Of a stretch of DNA of 14,070 nucleotides, positions 1 to 6,595 are shown piece after piece (positions within the stretch are counted from its first letter, which is position 1; each line of letters begins with the position of its first letter). The DNA is from DATLFQ01 sp035540915 (lineage in GTDB: Bacteria > Actinomycetota > Acidimicrobiia > Acidimicrobiales > GCA-2861595). Location of the stretch: positions 1 to 14,070 of the forward strand of contig DATLFQ010000185.1 in NCBI GenBank assembly GCA_035540915.1. Direction: 5' to 3'. Under the pieces are notes generated by a model. The model searched no databases. It had not been told where the DNA came from and saw only the letters and a list, made by a program, of their open reading frames with translations. The position numbers and the translations under genes were made by a program.

Positions 1-498
1 CCCGACGTGTACCAGGGAACCGAGCTGTGGGACCACAGCCTGGTCGACCCCGACAACCGCCGGCCGGTCGACTACGGGGCCCGGCAGCGGCTGCTGGCCG
101 AGCTGGACAGCGGAGCGCTCTCCCCCGAGTCGGTCTGGGCCCGGGCCGACGAGGGCCTGCCGAAGCTCGCCGTCTGCGCCGGCGCCCTGCGCCTGCGCCG
201 CCGCCGGCCGGAGCTGTTCGGGCCGGACGGCGGCTACGAAGAGGCGGCGGTGTCGGGGCCGGCGGCCGACCACGCCGTCGCCTTCTCCCGGGGCGGTAGC
301 GCCATGACGGTCGTGCCCCGGTTGGTCCTCGGCCTGGAGCGGAGCGGCGGCTGGCGTGCGACGACGGTCGACCTGGGGCCGGGGGGCCCGTGGCGCAACC
401 TCTTCACGGGCGACGAACTGCCCGGTGGGGGCCGCATCCCGGTCGCCGACCTCCTGGCCCGCTTCCCGGTCGCGCTGCTCGAGCGGGTCGACGGATGA
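1..498 (+). CDS. treY: Malto-oligosyltrehalose synthase, C-terminal part (5' end outside window)
   Basis: Only the last 165 residues are visible; the frame is open from base 1, so the gene begins upstream. TreY is a GH13-family cytoplasmic enzyme that isomerises the reducing-end alpha-1,4 bond of maltodextrins to the alpha,alpha-1,1 bond of trehalose, giving maltooligosyl trehalose. The visible part starts in the end of the catalytic barrel: PDVYQGTELWD followed by SLVDPDNRRPVDY is the characteristic TreY segment, and the rest is the C-terminal beta domain (GPWRNLFTGDELPGG). The stop codon overlaps the treZ start by four bases (ATGA), which implies translational coupling and one operon. The catalytic Asp/Glu residues lie upstream and cannot be checked here. 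The call rests on both the sequence and the treZ neighbour. Confidence 0.93.
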   Translation, partial: PDVYQGTELWDHSLVDPDNRRPVDYGARQRLLAELDSGALSPESVWARADEGLPKLAVCAGALRLRRRRPELFGPDGGYEEAAVSGPAADHAVAFSRGGSAMTVVPRLVLGLERSGGWRATTVDLGPGGPWRNLFTGDELPGGGRIPVADLLARFPVALLERVDG

Positions 499-2219
499 CC
501 GCGTTCGGGGTGTGGGCGCCGGCCGCCGGCCGGCTCGAAGTGGAGGTGCGCGGCGGGCGCACCCCGATGGTCCCCGACGGCGACCGGGGCTGGCACCGGG
601 CCGAGGTGGACGGGGTCGGTCCCGGCGACGACTACCGCTTCGTGGTCGACGGCGACGCGCTGCCCGACCCCCGCTCGCCCTGGCAGCCCGACGGTGTGCA
701 CGGGCCGTCCCGCCTGGTCGACCACGGCGCCTTCGCCTGGACCGATCACGGCTGGGGCGGCGTGCACCTGCCGTCCGCCGTGCTCTACGAGCTGCACGTT
801 GGGACCTTCAGCGCCGCGGGCACCTTCGACGGGCTGACCGAGCGGCTGGACCACCTGGTCGACCTGGGTGTCGACGCGGTCGAGCTGATGCCGGTGAACG
901 AGTTCCCGGGCCGCCGCGGCTGGGGCTACGACGGCGTCGACCTCTTCGCCCCCCACCACGCCTACGGCGGCCCCGACGGCCTGAAGCGCCTGGTCGACGC
1001 CTGCCACCGCCGCGGGCTGGGCGTGGTGCTCGACGTCGTGTACAACCACCTCGGTCCGGCCGGCAACTACCTGTCCCGCTTCGGGCCGTACTTCACCGAC
1101 CGCTACCGCACCCCCTGGGGCGAGGCCGTCAACCTCGACGGCCCGGGCAGCGAGGAGGTGCGGGCGTTCGTCGTCGACAACGCCCTCATGTGGCTCCGGG
1201 ACTACCACCTCGACGGCCTGCGCCTCGACGCCGTGCACGGACTGGTCGACACGTCGGCCACCCACGTACTGGAGCAGCTGCACGTCGCGGTCGAGCGGCT
1301 GGGCGCCGCCCTCGGTCGCCCGCTGTTCCTGATCGCCGAGAGCGACCTGAACGACCCGCGCGTCGTGCGGCGCCCCGAGGTGGGCGGCTACGGCGTGGAC
1401 GCCCAGTGGAGCGACGACCTCCACCACGCCCTGCACGCGGTGCTGACCGGCGAGCGCAGCGGCTACTACAGCGACTTCGGCTCGATGGCCGACGTGGCCT
1501 CCGCGCTGCGGCAGGGCTTCGTCTACGGGGGGCGCTACTCGGCTCACCGGGGCCGGCCCCACGGCCGCGTCGATCCGGCCCTGCCCGGATGGCGCCTCCT
1601 CGGTTACCTGCAGACCCATGACCAGGTCGGCAACCGGGCGAGGGGCGAGCGCATCGGCGCGCTGGCCTCGCCCGGCCGGCTCAAGGTCGGCGCCGCCCTG
1701 GTGCTCACCTCGCCGTTCGTGCCCATGCTGTTCGCCGGTGAGGAGTGGGCCGCGTCGACGCCTTTCCCGTACTTCACCGACCACGAGGACCCCGAGCTGG
1801 CCGACGCCGTTCGACAGGGTCGCCGGGCCGAGTTCGCCAGCTTCGGCTGGGACCCCCAGGACATCCCCGACCCCCAGGACCCCGAGACGTTCGCCGCCGC
1901 CCGCCTGGACTGGGACGAGCTGCGGGGGGAGCCCCATGCCAGCATCCTCGACTGGTACCGGCGCCTGATCGACCTGCGGCGCCGGACGCCGGCCCTGCGC
2001 GACGGGCGGCTCGACGCCGTGGTCACCCGCCACGACGACGCCGCCCGCTGGCTGGTGGTGGAGCGCGGCCCGGTGACCGTCGCCGCCAACATCGGTTGGG
2101 CGGAGGCCCGCGTCGAAGCGGTCGGCGACCTGGTGCTGGCGTCCGACCCGGCCGTCGAGGCGCGCCACGACGGCACGGTCGCGCTGCCGCCGGACACCGT
2201 CGCGGTCGTGTGCCGGTGA
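495..2219 (+). CDS. treZ: Malto-oligosyltrehalose trehalohydrolase
   Basis: A 574-residue protein, normal length for TreZ (GH13_10, EC 3.2.1.141), which releases trehalose from the maltooligosyl trehalose made by TreY. The N-terminal CBM48/beta-sandwich is visible (FGVWAPAAGRLEVEV, residues 4-18). All four GH13 regions are present: DVVYNH at 180-185, GLRLDAVH with nucleophile Asp245, FLIAESD with acid/base Glu282, and QTHDQVGNR with transition-state Asp376. TreZ-type context HVGTFSAAGTFDGL and PVNEFPGRRGWGYDG supports trehalohydrolase over glycogen debranching enzyme. The ATG at 495 sits inside the treY stop (ATGA), and its stop overlaps the GTG of the next gene (GTGA). No strong Shine-Dalgarno precedes the ATG, so coupling is likely. 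A third partner, treX/glgX, is not in the window and may lie upstream. Confidence 0.95.
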   Translation: MTAFGVWAPAAGRLEVEVRGGRTPMVPDGDRGWHRAEVDGVGPGDDYRFVVDGDALPDPRSPWQPDGVHGPSRLVDHGAFAWTDHGWGGVHLPSAVLYELHVGTFSAAGTFDGLTERLDHLVDLGVDAVELMPVNEFPGRRGWGYDGVDLFAPHHAYGGPDGLKRLVDACHRRGLGVVLDVVYNHLGPAGNYLSRFGPYFTDRYRTPWGEAVNLDGPGSEEVRAFVVDNALMWLRDYHLDGLRLDAVHGLVDTSATHVLEQLHVAVERLGAALGRPLFLIAESDLNDPRVVRRPEVGGYGVDAQWSDDLHHALHAVLTGERSGYYSDFGSMADVASALRQGFVYGGRYSAHRGRPHGRVDPALPGWRLLGYLQTHDQVGNRARGERIGALASPGRLKVGAALVLTSPFVPMLFAGEEWAASTPFPYFTDHEDPELADAVRQGRRAEFASFGWDPQDIPDPQDPETFAAARLDWDELRGEPHASILDWYRRLIDLRRRTPALRDGRLDAVVTRHDDAARWLVVERGPVTVAANIGWAEARVEAVGDLVLASDPAVEARHDGTVALPPDTVAVVCR

Positions 2220-3313
2220 CGGCGCCGCCCTACGACGCGGTGGTGGTGGGGGGCGGGCCGGCCGGCCTGGCCGCCGCCACCTGGCTGGCCCGCTACCGGG
2301 CCCGGGTGCTGCTCCTCGACGCCGGCGAGCACCGCAACCGCTGGGTGGACCAGGCGCACGGCTACCTGGGCGACGACCCCTTGGCCCCGATGGAGCTGGT
2401 GGCCCGGGCCCGGCGCCAGCTGGCCGCCTATCCCGAGGCGGAGGTCCGCCCGGGCGGCGCCCGGTCGGCGCGGGCCGTGGCCGAGGGCGGTCCTTTCGTG
2501 CTCGAACTCGACGGCGAGCCGGTCGACGGCACCGAGGTCGCCGGCCGGCGCCTCGTCCTGGCCACCGGGGTGGAGGACGTCTTCCCCGAGGTCGGTGGCT
2601 TCTTCGAGCACTACGGCGCCAGCGTCTTCCACTGCCCGACCTGCGACGGCTACGAGGCCAAGGGGTGCGCCGTGGTGGCCTTGGGCTGGAGCGCCGAGCT
2701 GACGGGCTTCGCCCTCACCCTGCTCGGTTGGGCGGCAAGCGTGACGGTGGTGACCGACGGCCGCCGCTTCGAGGGCGACGACGCCCAGCGGGCGGAGCTG
2801 GCCAGGGCCGGGATCGCCGTGCTGGAGGACGACGCCGTCGAGCTGGTCGGCCGGCGCGGCGGGCTGGAGGCGGTGCAGCTGCGCAACCTCGGGCGCATCC
2901 CGTGCCAGCTCGCCTTCTTCTCCATCGCTCATCACCCCCGCACCGATCTGGCCCGCCAGCTGGGTTGCGCCCTCACCGCCGAAGGGGCGATCGAGGTGGA
3001 CGACGAGGCGGCCACGTCAGTGCCCGGCGTCTACGCGGCCGGCGACGTCACGCCGGGCCTGCAGCTGGTGCAGGTGGCCGCGGCCAAGGGGACCATCGCC
3101 GGGGTGGCCTGCGCACAGTCGCTGCGGGGTACGCCCTCCGGCATGACCGATGAGAACCGCCTGGATGGCTCCGATCTCGACGACCTGCAGCGCGACATCG
3201 ACGACGTGCGTGACCGCGTCGACGACCCGCTCGACCAGGGCGACCAGATGTTCATCGACGACGGCACCCGTGACACCGAGCTGACCGACGACACCATCGT
3301 CCCGCCGGGCTAG
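2216..3313 (+). CDS. Thioredoxin reductase-like FAD-dependent oxidoreductase with acidic C-terminal tail
   Basis: A 365-residue flavoprotein of the TrxB/AhpF-C superfamily. Seen directly: FAD Rossmann motif VVVGGGPAG (residues 9-17), redox-active pair Cys140-Pro-Thr-Cys143 followed by DGY, and the C-terminal FAD motif GVYAAGDVTPG (Gly276-Asp277). The second Rossmann domain is unusual. The expected GGGxSA NADPH loop reads ALGWSAE (155-161) and the HRRxxxR 2'-phosphate motif is replaced by TDGRRFEGDD (180-189). The electron donor may therefore be NADH or something else, and the substrate is unknown. The FAD/disulfide core ends near residue 309. An Asp-rich tail of 56 residues follows in frame, starting at an internal Met310. 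GTG at 2216 overlaps the treZ stop (GTGA); GTG at 2210 is an alternative start. Coupling to treYZ suggests co-expression, not a shared reaction. Confidence 0.85.
   Translation: MTAPPYDAVVVGGGPAGLAAATWLARYRARVLLLDAGEHRNRWVDQAHGYLGDDPLAPMELVARARRQLAAYPEAEVRPGGARSARAVAEGGPFVLELDGEPVDGTEVAGRRLVLATGVEDVFPEVGGFFEHYGASVFHCPTCDGYEAKGCAVVALGWSAELTGFALTLLGWAASVTVVTDGRRFEGDDAQRAELARAGIAVLEDDAVELVGRRGGLEAVQLRNLGRIPCQLAFFSIAHHPRTDLARQLGCALTAEGAIEVDDEAATSVPGVYAAGDVTPGLQLVQVAAAKGTIAGVACAQSLRGTPSGMTDENRLDGSDLDDLQRDIDDVRDRVDDPLDQGDQMFIDDGTRDTELTDDTIVPPG
3143..3313 (+). other. Acidic 56-residue tail, either a fused domain or a small gene in the same frame
   Basis: This stretch is the C-terminal end of the flavoprotein reading frame but does not look like part of its fold. 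It starts with an ATG (MTDENRLDGSDLDDLQ), continues as a predicted charged helix (RDIDDVRDRVDDPLDQ) and ends DDTIVPPG. It is very rich in Asp. Standard TrxB-type proteins end shortly after the final FAD helix, here GTIAGVACAQSLRG. It may be a genuine tail or a separate small protein whose start lies in the open frame. No convincing Shine-Dalgarno precedes the ATG, which favours a tail. Function is not recognised. Confidence 0.35.
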
Positions 3314-3401
3314 GTCTGCCCGGAAAAATCTTTGCCGGCCGGTTTATGGCGGCGGCGTGGGGGCTAGAACTTCCTGCGTCCCGCCCCCCGGGAGCCCCAC
3401 G

Positions 3402-3437
3402 TGCTGGGGGATCGAGTTCAAACTCGATTCCCCAGCA
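3402..3437. terminator. Long hairpin between convergent genes, probable bidirectional terminator
   Basis: Two 17-base arms (3402-3418 and 3421-3437) are inverted repeats with a single G.T wobble and only two bases between them. The arm reads TGCTGGGGGATCGAGTT. It lies between the flavoprotein stop (3313) and the topoisomerase stop (3460), where a shared terminator is expected. There is no T-tract on either side, so it would be a U-less actinobacterial type of terminator. A short alternative stem, CCCCA (3395-3399) with TGGGG (3405-3409), competes with the left arm. The rest of 3314-3457 contains no gene; 3322-3350 is locally AT-richer. Confidence 0.55.
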
Positions 3438-3457
3438 TGTGCGCGTCCGGCCCCGGT

Positions 3458-4489
3458 TCAGCTGGTGAGCAGGGCCAAGACGGCCTCCTCGACGGCTCCC
3501 TGGGTGGAGAGCTGGCCAGGTTCGGCCGTTTCGCCCAGGTCACCGAGCGCGGCGGCGATGGTGGTCCCCGCCCGGTAGAGGTCGACGACCCTGGGGTCGA
3601 CGTACGACGCCCGGCACACCGCCGGCGTGTTGCCCAGGTAGTGGGCGACCGACTGCATGGCCCACGCCTCGGCCCGCTTGCGGGCCGTGGGGGTGACGGC
3701 CCGCCCGGCCGCCGTCTCGCCGGCTCCCGCCACCGCCAGGCTGACGGCGGCCAGGACCGTGGCGTTCCAGGTGCGGAAGTCCTTGGCCGAGAAGTCGCCG
3801 CCCGTGGCCGCCTTGATGGCCAGGTTGATGTCGTCGGACCGGACGTCGCACCACCGGCCGTCCTGGCGGTAGGCGAGCAGCTCGGGGCCCCCAGCCCGCC
3901 GGCGCTTCAGGGCGGCCACCACCTCGTACACGTCGGGGTCGACCACCGACTGCAGCCGGCGCTTGCCGCTCTTGGCCACGTAGTCGAACGTCACCGTGCC
4001 GTCGGCCACAGTGACGTGGCGCTTCAGCATGGTGGCCAGCCCGTAGCTCTGGTTCTGCTCGGCGTAGCCCTCGCTGCCGATCCGGAAGAAGCCGATGTCC
4101 AGGAGGCGGGCGGCGCAGGCCAGCACCCGCCGGCGGTCCAGCTCGGTCCCGGCCAGGTCGGCGGCCAGCGCCTGGCGCAGGGTCGGCAACGCCCGGGCGA
4201 ACTCGAGCATGTGGTCGAACTTCTCCTGGTCCCGACGGGCCCGCCAGGCGTCGTGGTAGCGGTACTGGCGGCGCCCCGCCGCGTCGGTCCCCAGCGCCTG
4301 GATGTGGCCGTTGGCCAGCGGGCAGATCCACACGTCGGTCCAGGCCGGCGGGATGGCCAGCGCCCGGATGCGGGCCAGCGCCTCCGGGTCGCGGACCGCC
4401 TCGCCCCGGTAGGAGTAGGCGAAGCCCCGGCCGGCGCGGCGGCGGACGATGCCGGGCGCCGAACAGTCGGCGCGGCGCAGGCGGGGCAC
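3458..4489 (-). CDS. DNA topoisomerase IB (poxvirus/bacterial type)
   Basis: A 343-residue type IB topoisomerase, which relaxes supercoils of either sign through a 3'-phosphotyrosyl intermediate without ATP. The N-terminus MPRLRRADCSAPGI and RGRGFAYSY is the typical bacterial start, which supports the GTG at 4489 despite a weak ribosome site. Further family blocks are ALAIPPAWTDVWICP (43-57) and GRRQYRYHDAWRARRD (72-87). Catalytic positions can be assigned by motif: Arg136 in RIGSEGY, Lys in AKSGK (173-176), Arg239 in KDFRTWNAT, Asn287 in LGNTPAV where the pox enzyme has His, and nucleophile Tyr296 in CRASYVDP. Length and motifs are complete. It begins 14 bases after the oxidoreductase stop, so the two are probably co-transcribed. 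Bacterial TopIB is accessory to TopA and gyrase; its physiological role is poorly known. Confidence 0.93.
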   Translation of the reverse strand: MPRLRRADCSAPGIVRRRAGRGFAYSYRGEAVRDPEALARIRALAIPPAWTDVWICPLANGHIQALGTDAAGRRQYRYHDAWRARRDQEKFDHMLEFARALPTLRQALAADLAGTELDRRRVLACAARLLDIGFFRIGSEGYAEQNQSYGLATMLKRHVTVADGTVTFDYVAKSGKRRLQSVVDPDVYEVVAALKRRRAGGPELLAYRQDGRWCDVRSDDINLAIKAATGGDFSAKDFRTWNATVLAAVSLAVAGAGETAAGRAVTPTARKRAEAWAMQSVAHYLGNTPAVCRASYVDPRVVDLYRAGTTIAAALGDLGETAEPGQLSTQGAVEEAVLALLTS

Positions 4490-4503
4490 CGGGCCGGCGG
4501 GGC

Positions 4504-5505
4504 TCAGGCCCGCTCGACCAGGCCCGCCTCGGCCAGCGCCGGCCGCAGCTCCTGCCCCCAGAAGCGGAAGAAGCCCTCCTGGTCGGGCCCCACCTGGTGG
4601 AGGTAGACGTGGGTGATTCCGGCGTCGGCGTAGCTCTTGACCAGCTCGACGTGGCGCTCGACCTCCGGGCCGCACACCACCTTGGCCGTGACCTTCTCCT
4701 CGGTGACCATCTGGGCCGCCTGCTCGAAGTGGGCCGGAGTGGGCAGGTCCTGGGACAGCTGCCCCGAGATCCCGGCGTTCGGCCAGATCTCCATGGCCGT
4801 CTTCACCGCCTGCTCGGTGTCGGCCGCCCAGCACACGGTGGCCTGGCCGTACACCGGCTTGCCGGCGCCGCCGCCGGCCCGGAAGGCGTCGATCAGCTCG
4901 GCGTCGGGCGAGGTGGTCCACATGCCGTCTCCGGCCCGCACCGCCACCTCGACCGCCCGGGGGCCCGAGGCGGCCACGATGATGCCGGGCGGCTGGTCGG
5001 GCAAGGAGAAGATGGTGGCGTCCTCGACGTCGTAGTGGCGGCCGTGGTGGTTCTGGCTGCCCCCCTGCCAGAGCTGGCGGATCACGCCGATGGCTTCCTC
5101 CAGCATCTCCAGCCGGATGTCGGCCGGGGGCCAGCGGTCGCCCAGGATGTGCTCGTTCAGTGCCTCACCGCTGCCGACGCCGAGGAAGAAGCGGCCCGGC
5201 ATCAGGCAAGCGGCGGTGGCGGCCGCCTGGGCGACGACCGCCGGGTGCATCCGCACGGTCGGGCAGGTGACGCCGGTGCCGAGCCGGATGCGCTCGGTGG
5301 CCTGGGCGATCGCGCCGAGCACCCCCCAGACGAAGGGGCTGTGGCCCTGGGTGCGAGTCCAGGGATGGAAGTGGTCCGAGATGCCGGCGAAGGCGAAGCC
5401 GGCCTCCTCGGCGCGGGCGGCGTGGCGCACCAGATCGGTTGCCGCGTGCTCCTCACTGGACAGGGCATAGCCGACCTCAACCGTCGATCCAGCGGTCGAT
5501 GCCAT
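4504..5505 (-). CDS. LLM-class F420-dependent oxidoreductase, G6PDH-like family
   Basis: A 333-residue luciferase-like (TIM-barrel) protein close to the F420-dependent glucose-6-phosphate dehydrogenase family. Visible hallmarks are VGYALSSEEH near the N-terminus, GISDHFHPW with Asp44-His45 matching the active-site Asp-His of FGD1, RIRLGTGVTCPTVRMHP (73-88), and GVGSGEALNEHILGDRWP with Glu114 matching the FGD1 catalytic Glu. These proteins bind deazaflavin F420 and transfer hydride to or from a sugar phosphate, alcohol or other substrate. True glucose-6-phosphate specificity cannot be decided from these motifs, so fgd is not assigned. The ATG at 5505 is preceded by a perfect AGGAGG seven bases upstream. 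The gene leads a two-gene minus-strand unit with topoisomerase IB. Presence of this protein implies the host makes F420, which fits Actinomycetota. Confidence 0.92.
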   Translation of the reverse strand: MASTAGSTVEVGYALSSEEHAATDLVRHAARAEEAGFAFAGISDHFHPWTRTQGHSPFVWGVLGAIAQATERIRLGTGVTCPTVRMHPAVVAQAAATAACLMPGRFFLGVGSGEALNEHILGDRWPPADIRLEMLEEAIGVIRQLWQGGSQNHHGRHYDVEDATIFSLPDQPPGIIVAASGPRAVEVAVRAGDGMWTTSPDAELIDAFRAGGGAGKPVYGQATVCWAADTEQAVKTAMEIWPNAGISGQLSQDLPTPAHFEQAAQMVTEEKVTAKVVCGPEVERHVELVKSYADAGITHVYLHQVGPDQEGFFRFWGQELRPALAEAGLVERA

Positions 5506-5624
5506 CGCCGTTCCTCCTGTGCGTTCGGGTCGGGCGCTTCCTCCCCCGAGGCGGCCGCGACTACCCCGTCGCGTCCGGAGGTTTGCCGCGGTGGTCCGAA
5601 CGGGTAGCCGCAGCAGCGACCACC
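5506..5624. promoter_or_regulatory. Divergent intergenic region, presumed back-to-back promoters
   Basis: This 119-base gap lies between two divergently read units, so promoters for both should be here. No convincing -35/-10 pair is visible by eye. An inverted repeat CGTTCGG (5522-5528) / CCGAACG (5596-5602) brackets most of the region and could be an operator or chance. Apart from the Shine-Dalgarno, nothing else is recognised. Confidence 0.4.
5513..5518 (-). promoter_or_regulatory. Shine-Dalgarno of the F420 oxidoreductase
   Basis: On the minus strand this is AGGAGG, spaced seven bases from the ATG at 5505. It is the strongest ribosome site in the window and fixes that start. Confidence 0.85.
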
Positions 5625-6314
5625 ATGGCCGACCTGGCGGCCCGCGCGCCGATCTCCGCCGACGAGCAGCGTCTGCGCGCGCACGCGGCGGAGGCCGAAG
5701 GGCCCGAGGACCAGGAGCGGTTCCTGGCCGTGCTCGACGACGCGGTGGGCGCGCTGGAGGCGTCGGCCCTGCCTTACGTCCTGATGGGCGGCATCGCCGC
5801 CGCCTGCCACGGCCGTCCCCGCTGGACCCACGACGTCGATCTCCTGGTCCGGCCCACCGACGCCCGGGCGGTGCTCGACGCCCTCGCTGCGGCCGGCTTC
5901 GAGACCGAGGAGACGTTCCCCGACTGGCTGTTCAAGGCCGAGCGCGACGGCCAGCTGGTCGACGTCATCTTCCGGTCGTCGGGCGACATCTACCTCGACG
6001 ACGAGATGTTGGCCCGGGCCCGGCGCCGGGACTTCCTCGGTCGGCGGCTGCTGGTCATCCCGCCGGAGGACCTGATCGTCATCAAGGCGGTGGTGCACGC
6101 CGAGCACATGCCCCGGCACTGGCACGACGCCCTGGCCGTGCTCGCCGGTTGCGAGGACATGGACTGGGATTACCTCGTCCAGCGGTCCCGCAAGGGCGTG
6201 CGCCGGGTGCTGAGCCTGCTGCTCTACGCCCAGTCCAACGACCTGGTCGTGCCGTGGCGGGTCATCCGTCGCCTGTTCGAGATCATCGACGACCCGGGCG
6301 AGGTCGCGCCGTGA
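5625..6314 (+). CDS. Nucleotidyltransferase-fold protein (DUF2204-like)
   Basis: A 229-residue protein with the polymerase-beta-type nucleotidyltransferase signature: YVLMGGIAAACHGRPRW (residues 51-67), then the metal-binding pair HDVDLLVRP (Asp70, Asp72), and a likely third carboxylate in QLVDVIF (Asp113). The following block LLVIPPEDLIVIKA (142-155) and the HWHDAL motif (165-170) are typical of DUF2204/DUF6036-like proteins annotated only as nucleotidyltransferases. Such enzymes transfer a nucleotide to protein, RNA or a small molecule; the acceptor here is unknown. There is no HEPN-like partner, so a classical MNT/HEPN toxin-antitoxin is not supported. ATG at 5625 is chosen because conserved-looking sequence starts just after it; the ribosome site is weak. 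The stop overlaps the next start by four bases. Confidence 0.8.
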   Translation: MADLAARAPISADEQRLRAHAAEAEGPEDQERFLAVLDDAVGALEASALPYVLMGGIAAACHGRPRWTHDVDLLVRPTDARAVLDALAAAGFETEETFPDWLFKAERDGQLVDVIFRSSGDIYLDDEMLARARRRDFLGRRLLVIPPEDLIVIKAVVHAEHMPRHWHDALAVLAGCEDMDWDYLVQRSRKGVRRVLSLLLYAQSNDLVVPWRVIRRLFEIIDDPGEVAP

Positions 6315-6595
6315 CCGGGACCGGCGGCGGGACCGGGCCGGTCGACGGCGAGGCGCCCGAGTACGTGGTGGCCCACCTCGAGGAGGCGCTGGCCCGCGAC
6401 CCGCGCGTCAGCGAGCAGGGGCTGCACGCCGCGGTGGAGGACGGCTGCGTCGTGGTCCGGGGGACGGTGACAACTGTCGAGCGGCAGGCAGCCATCGCCG
6501 CCGTCGCCGACGACGTTGCGCCCGACCACCCGCTGCGGAACGAGGCCGAGGTGGCCGACTTCCCCGACCGCCCCGAGCCCGAGGTGGTCGAGTGA
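6311..6595 (+). CDS. Small BON-domain protein
   Basis: A 94-residue protein. A Gly-rich lead (MTGTGGGTGP) precedes a single BON domain at about residues 18-82: YVVAHLEEALARDPRV, then GLHAAVEDGCVVVRGTVTT, then VERQAAIAAVADDVAP. The central VVVRGTV strand and following helix are the family's core. BON domains bind lipid or ligand and are usually secreted or membrane-linked. This copy has no signal peptide or membrane segment, so it is probably cytoplasmic. GTG at 6311 overlaps the nucleotidyltransferase stop, and its own stop overlaps the GTG of the phosphoesterase gene, both as GTGA. That places it in the middle of a tightly coupled three-gene operon. Role unknown; a scaffold or ligand sensor for the flanking enzymes is inference. 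Confidence 0.8.
   Translation: MTGTGGGTGPVDGEAPEYVVAHLEEALARDPRVSEQGLHAAVEDGCVVVRGTVTTVERQAAIAAVADDVAPDHPLRNEAEVADFPDRPEPEVVE

Noticed and set aside
234..2168. Long open frame on the minus strand opposite treZ (644 codons)
   Set aside because: It mirrors a clearly coding strand in very GC-rich DNA, where stops are rare. The product is a low-complexity Val/Gly/Ala/Arg string with no recognisable motif.
3411..3437. tRNA remnant suggested by a TTCAAAC T-loop-like string
   Set aside because: The bases flanking that string do not pair as a T-stem; the pairing centre is offset and forms a simple long hairpin instead.
5625..6314. MNT/HEPN or AbiE-type toxin-antitoxin system
   Set aside because: The nucleotidyltransferase fold is there, but neither flanking gene is a HEPN or AbiEi-like protein; its partners are BON and phosphoesterase genes.
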